A stretch of DNA of 64,000 nt from Thermothelomyces thermophilus ATCC 42464. Its lineage: Eukaryota > Ascomycota > Sordariomycetes > Sordariales > Chaetomiaceae. This document shows, one piece after another, positions 12,352 to 22,074 of the stretch. Below the pieces are notes generated by a model. That model ran no database searches and had not been told where the DNA came from. It worked only from the letters and a program-made list of their open reading frames with translations. Location: contig NC_016477.1 in assembly GCF_000226095.1 (NCBI RefSeq), forward strand, positions 3,534,001-3,598,000, read 5' to 3'. The translations under genes were made by a program, and so were the position numbers. Position 1 is the first letter of the stretch; each line of letters starts with the position of its first letter.

Positions 12352-13192
12352 ATGTCGAACCGCCAGCTTGCCCGCGACATGCAGCTTGAATTCCAGGCTC
12401 GGGTACGCTTCTCCCGTCCTTCTCCTCGCGCTCCGTTGCGCTGCTGCCTTTGCAATCGAGGCACGGCAGCACGCAATCAAGGCGACGAATCCTAACACTT
12501 CAGCGCAGTTTAACGCCAAAATGGCTCGCCGAGAAGCCCAAAAGGCAGCGAAGCAAGACAATGAACTGAAGAAGCAGATCCAGAACGTACGCCATCTATC
12601 ATTCTCTACTTACACCCCCCCTCCCCCCCCCCTCCCCCCCCACAGGCCACGTTCATTTTCCGAACAACGGCTAACTCTCTACCTCGCCCGAATCCAGCTC
12701 CTCAAGAAAGGCGAGACGGCCCAAGCCGCCCAGAAGGCCCGCATGCTCCTGGCCAAGCAGGCGATCGCCGCGCAGATGGACCAGGCGGCCGACATGGCGG
12801 AGCTGTCGCTCGCGCAGATCCAGGCCAACAACGCGATGAACCGGATGACGGCCATGATGGCGCAGTCGTCCAAGACCATGACGCGCGCCCAGCGCAGCGC
12901 CAACCCGGAGAAGACGCTGCTCACGCTCGAGCAGTTCCGCGCCCAGAACGAGGAGTACGCCATGAGCAACGGCATCTACCAGGACGCCATGACGCAGAAC
13001 ACGTCCGTCCAGGTCAGCGACGACGCCGTCCACGAGCTCCTCGGCAAGCTCGCCGACGACGCCGGCCTCGAGCTCGGCCAGGAGCTCGCCTCCGCCTCCA
13101 CCAGCAAGGTCGAACCGGTCAAGGAGCCGACCGAGCCGACAGCCGAGGTCGAGGACGCCTTGCAGCAGCGGTTGAGGGCGTTGAGGGCATAA
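12352..13192 (+). CDS. DID2: ESCRT-III accessory protein Did2 (Vps46/CHMP1)
   Basis: A late ESCRT-III subunit at endosomes that recruits the AAA ATPase Vps4 and helps disassemble the ESCRT-III lattice during multivesicular body sorting. Exons are 12352-12402, 12509-12586 and 12698-13192. They sum to 624 nt (207 residues), close to the roughly 200 residues of CHMP1. The N-terminal helices are basic (ARFNAKMARREAQKAAKQ), followed by the long helical region ending near SVQVSDDAVHELLGKLAD. The C-terminus LQQRLRALRA is a MIM1-type Vps4 MIT-interacting helix. The second intron (12587-12697) has an unusual C-rich tract just before its acceptor. The gene faces Ski2 tail to tail. Confidence 0.92.
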
Positions 13193-13845
13193 TGCTAAGA
13201 CGTAGGGAGGAGGGAGGGGGGGCGGGGGGGGGAACCCCGGGGGAGCGTCTGACGGGATGGCGAGGATTCCAGGGACACGAGACGGGCGACCATACAGGGC
13301 GGGCCTGTTGTTTGACTGACTGGCTGCAAGCTTCCGCGTTTTTGCTCGATGGACGGACGGTGCACAATTTTTTTTTTTTTTTTTTTGTTTTGGCTACGGC
13401 GTTTTGGGCGCAGGGTTGATGTATCTGGCTTCCCATGATGGAACGATTCCTGGAGGGTTTTCACGCTGCACTGGCACAACGGGGGATTCTTTTGTTTTCG
13501 GTTTAGACTCGACATGATTCTTCAATGCTTTCTTCTCTCTCGTCTAGATATGCCAACGAACAAGTCTCGTCTAGATATGCGAATGATGACGGTTCGTTTC
13601 ATCGTTCGTCCGAATGTCACTTTATATCTCTTGAGTCCCTTTCCTTTGGATTTTGTCATGTCTCGTTTAACCAGCCCATGCCAAACATGCTCTTCATTCA
13701 TGCCATGCTGATGCTATGCCATTTTCATCTTTTTTTCCCGCAACACAAAACAACACCTGGACGCAATATATATCGATAAGAAAAGAATAAGAAATTCCTC
13801 TTTTTCAACATTTAGCCACCCACAAATGCAGACATTGTTACATGC
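13193..13845. other. Convergent 3' region between DID2 and SKI2
   Basis: No gene is seen. A run of T lies at about 13369-13386. A 16-bp direct repeat (TCTCGTCTAGATATGC) occurs twice near 13540 and 13566 in what is probably the DID2 3' untranslated region. Confidence 0.45.
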
Positions 13846-16800
13846 CTACATGTACAAGCTCGCCACCGCCGTGATATCCCGCCTGATCATCTCCTGGGCG
13901 GCCGCCATCTTCTGGTAGAGGTCCGGGTCGCCAATGATGCGGGCCGCGTTCTTGACCTCGCGGCACGTCTCGTCGAGGCGGGTGATGGTGCGGACGATGG
14001 TGCCCTCGAGCACGTCGGTCAGGTCGGTGATGTTCTTGAAGCTCATGCCGCGGGCCCACTCGTAGACGACCTCCATGAGGCCGAAGCGCGGCTTGGACAC
14101 GAAGTCGTTGCTCTCGTCGCTCGTCTGGATGACCTGGTGCAGCGTCTGGACCGCGTTGACGCGCTCCGAGATGTCGACGATGGTCTTCATGCCCCGCTCC
14201 AGGTTGGCCGTCAGGCGCGGGACCGACTCCGTCTTCTCCTGGAAGACGAAGGCCGACAGCAGCGCGGCGATCTCGGCCGGGTCGTAGTCGGCCAGCACGT
14301 TCTCCAGTATCAGCTCCGTCAGCACCAGCTCGTCGCCCGAGTGCACCTCGCAGGCGACCTTGCCCTTGAGCTGGATGCGGCTGGCGTCGTCGATGAAGGA
14401 GAGGTCCTTGAGCACCTGGATGCGCTGCTCGTAGTCGGGCAGGAGCTGCAGGTTTTGCTCCGACAGGGTCTGGCGGAGCTGCTGGATGTGCGTCTGGATG
14501 AGCCACTGGTCGTGGCACATGGCGTAATGCTTCAGGAAGGACTTGCACTCGGCCGCGGGCGACTTGGCCACCTTGATCTCGGCCTCGCGCCGCTTGGCGG
14601 CGATCTCGTGCACTGCCAGGTTCTTGACGCGGCCCAGGTCCATCTCGTCCCAAATGTCCGAGTTCCACGAGCGGCAGATCATGTGCAGCTTCTCCTTCGC
14701 CTTGGCGTAGCCCTCGCCGCCACCAAAGATATCTGGCACGACACCCTTGGTGACATGCTTGGTGAGGCACACGAGGTCCGAAATGGGGACGTGCAGTGTC
14801 TTGGTCGAGATGTGCTTCTTGGCTTGCGGCAGCGGGGTGAGATGCTTCCGGAAGGCGGGCACGAAAGGCAGCAGATCCGTATCGTTGCGCATCTCGCGGT
14901 TTGTCCGTATCTCGAGGACGTGCAGCGTCGGGTTGGTCGCGCTGCTCTTGACGCTGGCCCCCTCGGAGAGGAGAATGCCGGGCGTGCGCACGCCTTCCTT
15001 CATCCACACGATCAACCGCCCCGTCGCGAACATCTTGCGGCCGATCGGGTTGACCAGCAGCATGCGGTACAGCTCCTCCGTCAGCCGCTTGAAGTCCTCG
15101 CCCGCCTGATGACATTCGTCCATATGGGCGTCGCAGATCGGGCAAGGGTCGCGCTTGACCTTGGCCAGGTCGGCCTCGGATAGCTTCACCGCCTTCTCGT
15201 GCTCGGGCAGGAGCTGCTGCGTGGCGTGCTCTGAGAAACTGCGCTTAATCATTTCTTCGATCTTGAGCGCCTCGACGCGGAGGAGGTTGAGGATCATGTT
15301 GTAGGTGAGCCGGAACTGTGACCGGAGCTTGCTAGGCTCGCCGAGTATCATCTGCCGGAGGTCGGAGACGGGAGGTGCCTCGTCTCCGCCGGGCGGGACG
15401 ATGATGACGGAGCCGACCGTATCAAGACCGCGCCTCCCCGCTCTGCCGGCCATCTGGGTGTACTCGCCGGGAAGGAGGTTGCGGAACGAATGGCCATCGT
15501 GCTTCCGGTAGCCGGAGAAGACGACGGTCCTGGTAGGAAGGTTCAGGCCCATGGCGAAGGTCTCGGTGGCGAAGAGAACCTTGACCAGCGTCTGGGCGAA
15601 CAGAATTTCCACGAGCTCCTTCACGATCGGAAGCAGTCCGCCGTGGTGGACGGCGATGCCGCGGGAGAGCATCTCCCTAATCCTGATGATCTGGGGGAGA
15701 ACGCGGTCCTCCGGCTTCAAGCGCGCGATCGATTTCTCGATGGTCATGTGTATCGCGCTCTTCTCCTGGGCGGTGCAGAAGTCCTGGTTGCTCAGGGCGT
15801 CGGCATTCTCCTCGCAGCGTTTCTTGGAGAAGACGAAGATGCAGGCCGGAAGAAGGTTCCCCTTCTTCAGGAACTGCACCAAATGGACCCAGAGGTTCCT
15901 GTCCTGAGCGGCCGTCGTGAATCCGCCAGGTCGCCCTGTGCGGCCCAAGTGGCCAGGCGCATGGCTTGCGCGAGGCGGCCCGCCGCCTCTGCCCCGTTGC
16001 TGACCGCCGCCCCGGCTACCGCCACGCTGCTGGTTACCGCCCCTCTGCGAGCCGCCGCGACCACCCCTCCCGTTGGCGCCGCTTCCGCCGCCGCGAGCCG
16101 GAGCCGCTGCGGCTTGGGGAAGCGCCTTCTGCTTATCCTTGCCTTGGATCGCCGCGTTGGCTTCTTTCCAGCCCTTCTCGAGGAACTTCTTGTCCGAGTC
16201 GACGATCTTGTAGATGTTCTTGTTGCCCCAGAGATAGTGCTCCAGAGGGACGGGCCGCTTCGGCGTGGAGATGACGTAGATGTCCTTCTGCTTCGTCCGG
16301 CCAACCCAGGAGGCGAACTCGTAGGTGTTGGGCACGGTGGCGGACAGGAGGATCAAGGAGACGTGCTCGGGCAGCATGATGATGACCTCTTCCCAGACGA
16401 CGCCGCGCTCAAAGTCGTTGACGTAGTGCACCTCGTCGAAGATGACAAACTCGACATCGCGGATCAGGTCGGCGCCGCGGTAGAGCATGCTGCGGAGAAT
16501 CTCGGTCGTCATGATGAGACAGCTGGCCTCGGGGTTGATCTGCACGTCGCCCGTCAGGATACCGACCTCGTCAAAGGTCTGCCTGAAGTCGCGGAACTTC
16601 TGGTTGCTCAGCGCCTTGATGGGCGACGTGTAGATGGCCTTGGTCATGTGTTTGGCCGCGAGGGCGATGGCATATTCGGCCACCACGGTCTTGCCGGCCG
16701 AGGTGTGGGCGGCCACGAAGACGGAGTCGCCGTTCTCGAGGTGGTAGATGGCCTCCTTCTGGAACGTGTCCAGCTCGAAGGGCCACTCCCTGGCCATATC

Positions 16801-17748
16801 CGGCACCAGCTCCCGGAAGTTGGGCATCTCCCGGTTGACGTCGACCATGTGGGCCCACTCGCGGCCGGCCTTTCTAGCGCTGGACGCGGCGAGCGTGCCG
16901 CGGGGCTCGAGAGCGGGGAACTCGACGGGCAGGATGGAGTCAATATCCTCCTCCATGGCCTCGTCGTCGTCGTCGTCGTCCTCGCCGCCGCCGCCGTCGT
17001 TTTTGTCCCCATTGTCGCCGCCCTCCTGCTCCCCCTCGCCGCCGGGCGCATCCTCGGGCTCCTGGCCCAACACCTCCTCGACCTCCTTGGCCTGGCGCTC
17101 GCTGTCGGCGTCGGCCAGCTTCCGCCTCTTGCTAAAGTCGATGCCGCGGTCGAGCCCGGGAGGGATCTCGAGCAAGCCGCCCTCGCCCAGCTTGATGACC
17201 TTCTCCAGCTTCTTCCGGCTGTCGCCCTCGCCGGTCCCGGGAGCGGACGGGGCGCGCAGCTGGTCCTCGAGCGCTGCGGTCGACTCGATGCCCTCCAGGC
17301 CACCGGGGGCGAAGGGGAAGAAGCCGGCGGCGCCGCGGACGAAGTCGGCGCGGCTGGCGGGCTTGCGCAGCATGGAGGTGCTCGACTTGGCGGTGGCGTG
17401 GGAGGCCGGAACGGTGACATTGCGGTAGCCGGTGACGCGGCCCTCGAGGCCGTGGCGGATGAAGCGGGTGACGGTGCGCGACTGGGTCGGGGCGATACGG
17501 AAGAGGAGCGAGTAGTCGGCGGGGGCGGCCCAGCGCTGCTGCAGCTTGTCGAGCCAGTCGCTGGAGAAGGTGGCCGAGGGAGATAGGTACTTGGCCTCGA
17601 GCTCGGCGCGCAGCTGGTCCGGGTCTTGTGCTTGTTGTTGCCGGGACGGGCTGACGGTCTTGTCGAAGATGTCGTCGATTGCGTCAAAGGGGAGGTCGCC
17701 GTCGAGAAGATGCAGCGCCTGCATGGCTTCGCTAAGTTCAGATGCCAT
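13846..17748 (-). CDS. SKI2: Ski2 superkiller DEVH-box RNA helicase
   Basis: Cytoplasmic 3'-5' RNA helicase of the Ski complex, which feeds mRNA into the exosome for turnover and non-stop/no-go decay. One intronless frame of 1300 residues begins at 17748 (MASELSEAMQALHLL). The frame stays open to 17961, but this ATG fits the family start. Motif I AHTSAGKT lies near residue 345, the DEVH box (FDEVHYVND) near 439, motif III LLSATVPN shortly after, and motif VI QMAGRAGRRGLD near 766. Between the RecA domains and the C-terminal DSHCT region is an insertion, including a Gly/Arg-rich stretch at about residues 545-605 typical of the Ski2 family. An acidic Asp/Glu tract lies at about residues 233-275. 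Mtr4 is the alternative; the N-terminal region (RIAPTQSRTVTRFIRHGLEG) and DEVH box favour Ski2. Confidence 0.93.
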   Translation of the reverse strand: MASELSEAMQALHLLDGDLPFDAIDDIFDKTVSPSRQQQAQDPDQLRAELEAKYLSPSATFSSDWLDKLQQRWAAPADYSLLFRIAPTQSRTVTRFIRHGLEGRVTGYRNVTVPASHATAKSSTSMLRKPASRADFVRGAAGFFPFAPGGLEGIESTAALEDQLRAPSAPGTGEGDSRKKLEKVIKLGEGGLLEIPPGLDRGIDFSKRRKLADADSERQAKEVEEVLGQEPEDAPGGEGEQEGGDNGDKNDGGGGEDDDDDDEAMEEDIDSILPVEFPALEPRGTLAASSARKAGREWAHMVDVNREMPNFRELVPDMAREWPFELDTFQKEAIYHLENGDSVFVAAHTSAGKTVVAEYAIALAAKHMTKAIYTSPIKALSNQKFRDFRQTFDEVGILTGDVQINPEASCLIMTTEILRSMLYRGADLIRDVEFVIFDEVHYVNDFERGVVWEEVIIMLPEHVSLILLSATVPNTYEFASWVGRTKQKDIYVISTPKRPVPLEHYLWGNKNIYKIVDSDKKFLEKGWKEANAAIQGKDKQKALPQAAAAPARGGGSGANGRGGRGGSQRGGNQQRGGSRGGGQQRGRGGGPPRASHAPGHLGRTGRPGGFTTAAQDRNLWVHLVQFLKKGNLLPACIFVFSKKRCEENADALSNQDFCTAQEKSAIHMTIEKSIARLKPEDRVLPQIIRIREMLSRGIAVHHGGLLPIVKELVEILFAQTLVKVLFATETFAMGLNLPTRTVVFSGYRKHDGHSFRNLLPGEYTQMAGRAGRRGLDTVGSVIIVPPGGDEAPPVSDLRQMILGEPSKLRSQFRLTYNMILNLLRVEALKIEEMIKRSFSEHATQQLLPEHEKAVKLSEADLAKVKRDPCPICDAHMDECHQAGEDFKRLTEELYRMLLVNPIGRKMFATGRLIVWMKEGVRTPGILLSEGASVKSSATNPTLHVLEIRTNREMRNDTDLLPFVPAFRKHLTPLPQAKKHISTKTLHVPISDLVCLTKHVTKGVVPDIFGGGEGYAKAKEKLHMICRSWNSDIWDEMDLGRVKNLAVHEIAAKRREAEIKVAKSPAAECKSFLKHYAMCHDQWLIQTHIQQLRQTLSEQNLQLLPDYEQRIQVLKDLSFIDDASRIQLKGKVACEVHSGDELVLTELILENVLADYDPAEIAALLSAFVFQEKTESVPRLTANLERGMKTIVDISERVNAVQTLHQVIQTSDESNDFVSKPRFGLMEVVYEWARGMSFKNITDLTDVLEGTIVRTITRLDETCREVKNAARIIGDPDLYQKMAAAQEMIRRDITAVASLYM

Positions 17749-18221
17749 GATGGCGCGGTGTGGGAGGCCGAGCGGCCTGCGGCGGGAATTCAATGTCTTT
17801 CGAAAGATGATGTATATTGATTGGGTTATGGCAGACGCATCATTCACGAGAGCTGAATCGGACAAGGCACCAGGCTCTAAGCGGGTGGTAGGTGGGGCGG
17901 AAGCTCTCTGGCGGGGTATTAAATTGCTCTGTACTCCGTAGCTCAGGTACTGTACATACATACATTCATACTATAGTACGGATTACATACATACAAAAGG
18001 TACCTTAATTCTTGCCTCACCTGGAATAAAGCACCTGAGAAGCCTCCATGGTGAACTGAGCCTGTAGGGGCCGGTATTCTTTATCTCTAAACCATGGCTG
18101 GTCGGATTTTTCTCTAATGTGATAATGCCATCACGGCCGGCAGCATTTAAAAGGGGGGGGGGGCTGCTCTTTTTTGGTCTTTGATTCTTAATACTTAGGT
18201 CCCATCTCCTTTTTCGCCCCC
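17749..18221. other. SKI2 upstream region, no further gene
   Basis: 473 bp between the SKI2 start and the end of the next minus-strand gene. It holds the SKI2 promoter side, a TACTCCGTA motif at 17932-17940 and GTACTGTAC at 17947-17955, directly next to each other. There is also a G-rich tract near 18152-18162. Confidence 0.45.
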
Positions 18222-19289
18222 CTAATCGAGCCTATCCTTCAGCGCATTGTTCGCCGGCGCGGGCGCGGCCGGGCCTTCGGGCGTGACGTATGCCTTGGTC
18301 ATGCCGCCGTCGACGACAAAGTCGGTGCCGTTGACGAAGCTGCTCTCGTCGCTGGCGAGGAAGACGACGGCCTGGGCCTGCTCGACGGCCTCGCCGAAGC
18401 GGCCGGTGGGGAAGTGCACCTCGCGGCGGTGGCGCTTGGCCGCGTCGTCGCCCAGCCAGTCCTGCAGCAGCGGCGTGTTGAGCGGCGCCGGGCACAGGCT
18501 GTTGAAGCGGAAGCCCTCGCGGGCGTGCACGATGGCCAGCTCCCTCGTCAGCGCCAGCACGGCGCCCTTGCTCGCCGTGTACGCCAGCTGCGGGGTTGCC
18601 GACCCGACGAGGGCCACGACCGAGGCCGTGTTGATGATGCTGCCGCGCTTCTTGCCGTTGCGGCGCAGGGCGAGCACCGCGTGCTTGCAGCCGTACCAGA
18701 CGCCCTTGACGTTGATGTTGTGCGTCAGGTCCCAGATGTCCTCGGGCGTGTTGAGCGCGTCGTCGTCGCGCGCGTGCATGATGCCCGCGTTGTTGAAGAT
18801 GACGTCCAGCCCACCCCACGAGTCGAGCGACTCGACGGCCGCTTTCACGTCGGCTTCCTTGGACACGTCGCAGATCTGTCCATGGTGTGTGAGCTGATCA
18901 GCACGTAAACCAACCATCAAAAGGGACGAGGAAGAGGAAGGAAGGAAGGGGGAAAATCAAATGCCCTACCCGCGTCTCAACCCTGCCGGCGTCGGGCACC
19001 AGCTGCTTGACCTTAGCGAGGGCCCTATCCAGTGCCTCCTGCGAAATATCCGTCATGAGCACATTGGCGCCTTCTTTGGCGAACAGGATGCTGGTCTCAA
19101 GACCGATGCCTCTGTTTCCCTCAGTGTTAGTTTTTGCATCTCGTATCTGGTCGCTGCCATTGGTATTCTTGAAGAGAAACGAGAAATTGCGTGTACCATG
19201 TTCATTACATTGTTGGTGAGTACTTACCCGGCAGCACCAGTGATCACGGCATTTTTTCCTGCCAAGCGGCCACGGCCCGAGGAAGCCAT
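18222..19289 (-). CDS. Short-chain dehydrogenase/reductase (SDR)
   Basis: NAD(P)H-dependent oxidoreductase of the classical SDR family; the substrate cannot be told from sequence. Exons are 19289-19228, 19111-18970 and 18875-18222, giving 858 nt and 285 residues. The start MASSGRGRLAGKNAVITGAAGGIG holds the TGxxxGIG cofactor loop (read in two parts across intron 1). Then come NNAG at residues 96-99, S153 in NTASVVALVG, and Y167/K171 in YTASK, the catalytic set. The C-terminal SSFVNGTDFVVDGGMT is the usual SDR end. It sits 550 bp downstream of the lyase gene on the same strand, but no functional link is evident. FabG-like and sorbitol or cyclopentanol dehydrogenase-like labels are all possible. 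Confidence 0.88.
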
Positions 19290-19842
19290 TTTTTTTTCAC
19301 ACACAGTTGGTTGAAGGAAGTTGAGTCCGACTGCTTTAGATGTTGTTGGGCAACGTGATGGCGTTGAGGGGTGATAGGCGGGGTGAGTTAAGATAAGACC
19401 CGGTATAGTGTAAAGAGTGATAAGGGGGTGGGGTCATGGGACCAGGAATCCAAACACCGACATCTCCCCACATAACTAGTCACCTAGCCTTGATGCGTAC
19501 GGACGTAACGGTCTATCTTAGGAGGGAAGTGCTTATACGGTAGGTAGCTGATGTACTGTATGTACATAATTACATAGACTACTACCAGTGGTCCCTCAAC
19601 CTTGAGCCCCATTGGGTCCGATGTACGGAGCACGGAGTAAGGATAGATATCCACCCGCCCCCGAGGCCTCAGCTTCGACGACCTCCGACCCCTTTTCGTG
19701 ATCGGCTCCAACGCCCGTATTTAAGGTATGTACGTATAAGAATACACCGAGAACTCCAGTCGGTCGCGAAAATGTATGTATGTACTGTACTTAGGTACAT
19801 ACATACCTTACATACCATGCAGACTACGGATTTACCACCGGT
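19290..19842. other. Intergenic region with tetranucleotide and palindromic motifs
   Basis: No gene is seen. It contains repeated ATGTATGT/ACATACAT stretches, a CACGGAGTA motif at 19631-19639 and a GTACTGTAC at 19782-19790, just past the stop codon of the lyase gene. Confidence 0.45.
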
Positions 19843-21660
19843 CTACACAAACTGCCCCTCCGTGTTGCCCTCTCCCATGCTCTTGCTCCCCGAGCTGCCG
19901 CTCTGGATGTGACCCAGGACGGCGTCCACGTAGTTGGCCCCGCTCCACTTCTGGTGCGTGAGCACGTCCACGCCCAGCTCCTTCTCGCGCTTCTGCACCA
20001 GCTCCACGTAGGCGGCCATGCCCTCGTCCTTGAACCGCCGGGCCAGCTCGCTGCTGATGGTCGCCGTGCTGTGCAGGCCCGCAAGGCTGACCAGCTGCAG
20101 CACGAAGCCCTCCTTGGCGATGTCCCAGACGAAGCTCCGGAGCGTTTCGGCCGTGAACCCGTGCGCCATCCAGTTGAACGACGGCGACAGGTTGTACACC
20201 AGCGGCTTGCCCGGGAACCGCCCCCGCACCGCCCGCCCCAGGTCCGCGCACACCCGCACGTTCGGGTCGCCCGTCTCGACCCAGAGCATGTCGGCGTACG
20301 GCGCGAAGGCGAGCGCGCGCTTGGTGGCCGCCGCCATGCCCGCCCGGAAGTGGTAGAAGCCCTCGCGCGTGCGCGGCACGTCCCAGTCGAAGTAGACCGG
20401 GTCGTTGGGCGTCAGCGACTCGGCCAGCTTGCGCCGCGCCGTGATGCCCATGTCGCGGTCCGCCGCGACCGCGTCCGTGTACGTGGCGATCTTGTCGGCG
20501 CTGAGGCCGCGCGCCCGGAAGTGGGCGACGGCGGCCTCGTCGAACGTGACGAGCTTGGTGTTCTTGACCCACTGCGCCTCGAACGCGTCGATCTCGGCGC
20601 CCGGCGCCCCCTTGGCCTCCATGTCCGCCAGCTTCTCGGCGAGGGGCTCGACGGACGGGTCCGTCACGCCCAGGATGAACTCGTGGTCGCGCACGTCGAT
20701 GGACGACGACAGGAGCTTGCCGCTCTCCGAATCGGTGCGCGCGATGACGAGGTTTTCCGTGCCCATGATGTCCCACTGGAAGCGTGCTGCCTTGAGCCGG
20801 TTGATGTGCTCGCCCGTCGGGACGAGCACCTTGCCCGCCAAGTGGCCGCACTTCTTGCCGCCGTGCATCTGGTCCTCAAAGTGAACCGCCGCCGCGCCGT
20901 TCTCGGCGAACAGCTTGGCCAGCTTCATGACGGCCGTCAGCCCGCCGTGGCCCGTGTCGCCGTCGGCGATGATGGGGCGGAAGTAGTCGACGTAGGGTGT
21001 CTTGGCGCGCTCCTCGGCCGTCATCTTGGACCGCAGGAACCACTGCTTGCGGTCGTGCATGCTCTGCGCCTTGAACATGCGCTGCACCTGGTTCGGCACC
21101 GTGTTATACGGGTAGTCGCCAAAGTCCGGGGACACCTCGTTCGTGGTCGTCAGCAGCGACGAGCACGCCCACCCGGAGATGTAGAGCACCTCCTGGTGCG
21201 GCGCCTGTTGCGTCATCTGGACGGGGTCGATGGCGCCCAGCGTGTGGATCGGCTGTCCGGCGGCCTCGCGCTCGCGGATGAGGTTCCAGAGCTTGCGCGC
21301 CATGACGGAGCTCGGGTACGACTGTTGCAGCGAGCCGCGCTTGCTCACCACGTCGGCCGCCGTCCAGTCGCGCTTGATGCCGGCAAACCGAGGTGATGCC
21401 CACCACGCCTCCACATCCTTCACTTGCTGTTGGTGCAGGGCATCCTCAGCCGCGCCCGCCTTTTGCGTCTCGGAGAGGAGCTGGTATGACGATGAGGGTG
21501 TGGTGGACGGAATTGACGGATCGATGGGCGGGAGCGAGGCCATTCGACTAGATGCCGAGATGAGCCGACGGGAGCTTGTGACAGGACCGGAGACAAGGGC
21601 GGGCAGGGACCGTAGCGATGCAGTCCGCCGGGGGACGCGCGGAATGATTGTGCGCAGCAT
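19843..21660 (-). CDS. Mitochondrial 2-methylisocitrate lyase (isocitrate lyase family)
   Basis: PEP mutase/isocitrate lyase superfamily enzyme. In the methylcitrate cycle it splits 2-methylisocitrate into pyruvate and succinate, clearing propionyl-CoA in mitochondria. A single frame of 605 residues begins at 21660. The first 40 residues (MLRTIIPRVPRRTASLRS) are rich in Arg and Ser with no acidic residue, as in a mitochondrial presequence. The active-site signature KKCGHLAGK lies near residues 267-275, following HFEDQMHGG. There is no C-terminal peroxisomal signal; the end is EGQFV. Presequence and length match fungal McIA-type enzymes better than the glyoxylate-cycle enzyme, which usually lacks a presequence. 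The methylisocitrate versus isocitrate assignment is inference; membership of the family is certain. Confidence 0.87.
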   Translation of the reverse strand: MLRTIIPRVPRRTASLRSLPALVSGPVTSSRRLISASSRMASLPPIDPSIPSTTPSSSYQLLSETQKAGAAEDALHQQQVKDVEAWWASPRFAGIKRDWTAADVVSKRGSLQQSYPSSVMARKLWNLIREREAAGQPIHTLGAIDPVQMTQQAPHQEVLYISGWACSSLLTTTNEVSPDFGDYPYNTVPNQVQRMFKAQSMHDRKQWFLRSKMTAEERAKTPYVDYFRPIIADGDTGHGGLTAVMKLAKLFAENGAAAVHFEDQMHGGKKCGHLAGKVLVPTGEHINRLKAARFQWDIMGTENLVIARTDSESGKLLSSSIDVRDHEFILGVTDPSVEPLAEKLADMEAKGAPGAEIDAFEAQWVKNTKLVTFDEAAVAHFRARGLSADKIATYTDAVAADRDMGITARRKLAESLTPNDPVYFDWDVPRTREGFYHFRAGMAAATKRALAFAPYADMLWVETGDPNVRVCADLGRAVRGRFPGKPLVYNLSPSFNWMAHGFTAETLRSFVWDIAKEGFVLQLVSLAGLHSTATISSELARRFKDEGMAAYVELVQKREKELGVDVLTHQKWSGANYVDAVLGHIQSGSSGSKSMGEGNTEGQFV

Positions 21661-22074
21661 TGAGCAACTGTGCTAATAATTATTCGAGCTCGATCTGCGT
21701 CCGAGTAGTCTCTCTGGCGTCGCAGGCAATGGACCGAGTGTGGGATGCGGAAACTGGAAATGATGCCGATGTTTTGTTAGTTCTCTTGGCCCTCCTGGGA
21801 AGCTCGGTTAGCCCCACCAAGCGCCGAAGCTACCCGCTTCGCTTTCGGCGAAACGGAGTAAGTCCGGGGTCGAGCTACCCTAAGTAAGAAATGCCGATGG
21901 GGCACCGCCGATTGGGAGCGGACTGAATGACGCAGCACTTAGACATCGCTCCGAACTCTGTAAGCAGATGTGGATTGGCTGTATATCTAGCCAGCGCTTC
22001 GTGCGTCAATGTGCTTCCTGAGATCTCATGGCACTGCTTAGTCATGAAGTGCGGGATCGTACAAAAGCCAAGCA
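21661..22074. other. Upstream region of the lyase gene, no further gene
   Basis: 414 bp between the lyase start codon and the Csm3/Swi3 stop codon, both on the minus strand. Nothing coding is seen and no motif was assigned. Confidence 0.4.

Noticed and set aside
14137-17586. Long plus-strand open frames opposite SKI2
   Set aside because: They are antisense shadows of a GC-rich coding gene whose minus-strand frame carries all helicase motifs.
19909-21396. 495-codon plus-strand frame opposite the lyase gene
   Set aside because: Antisense shadow rich in Arg, His and Leu; the minus strand holds a complete lyase.
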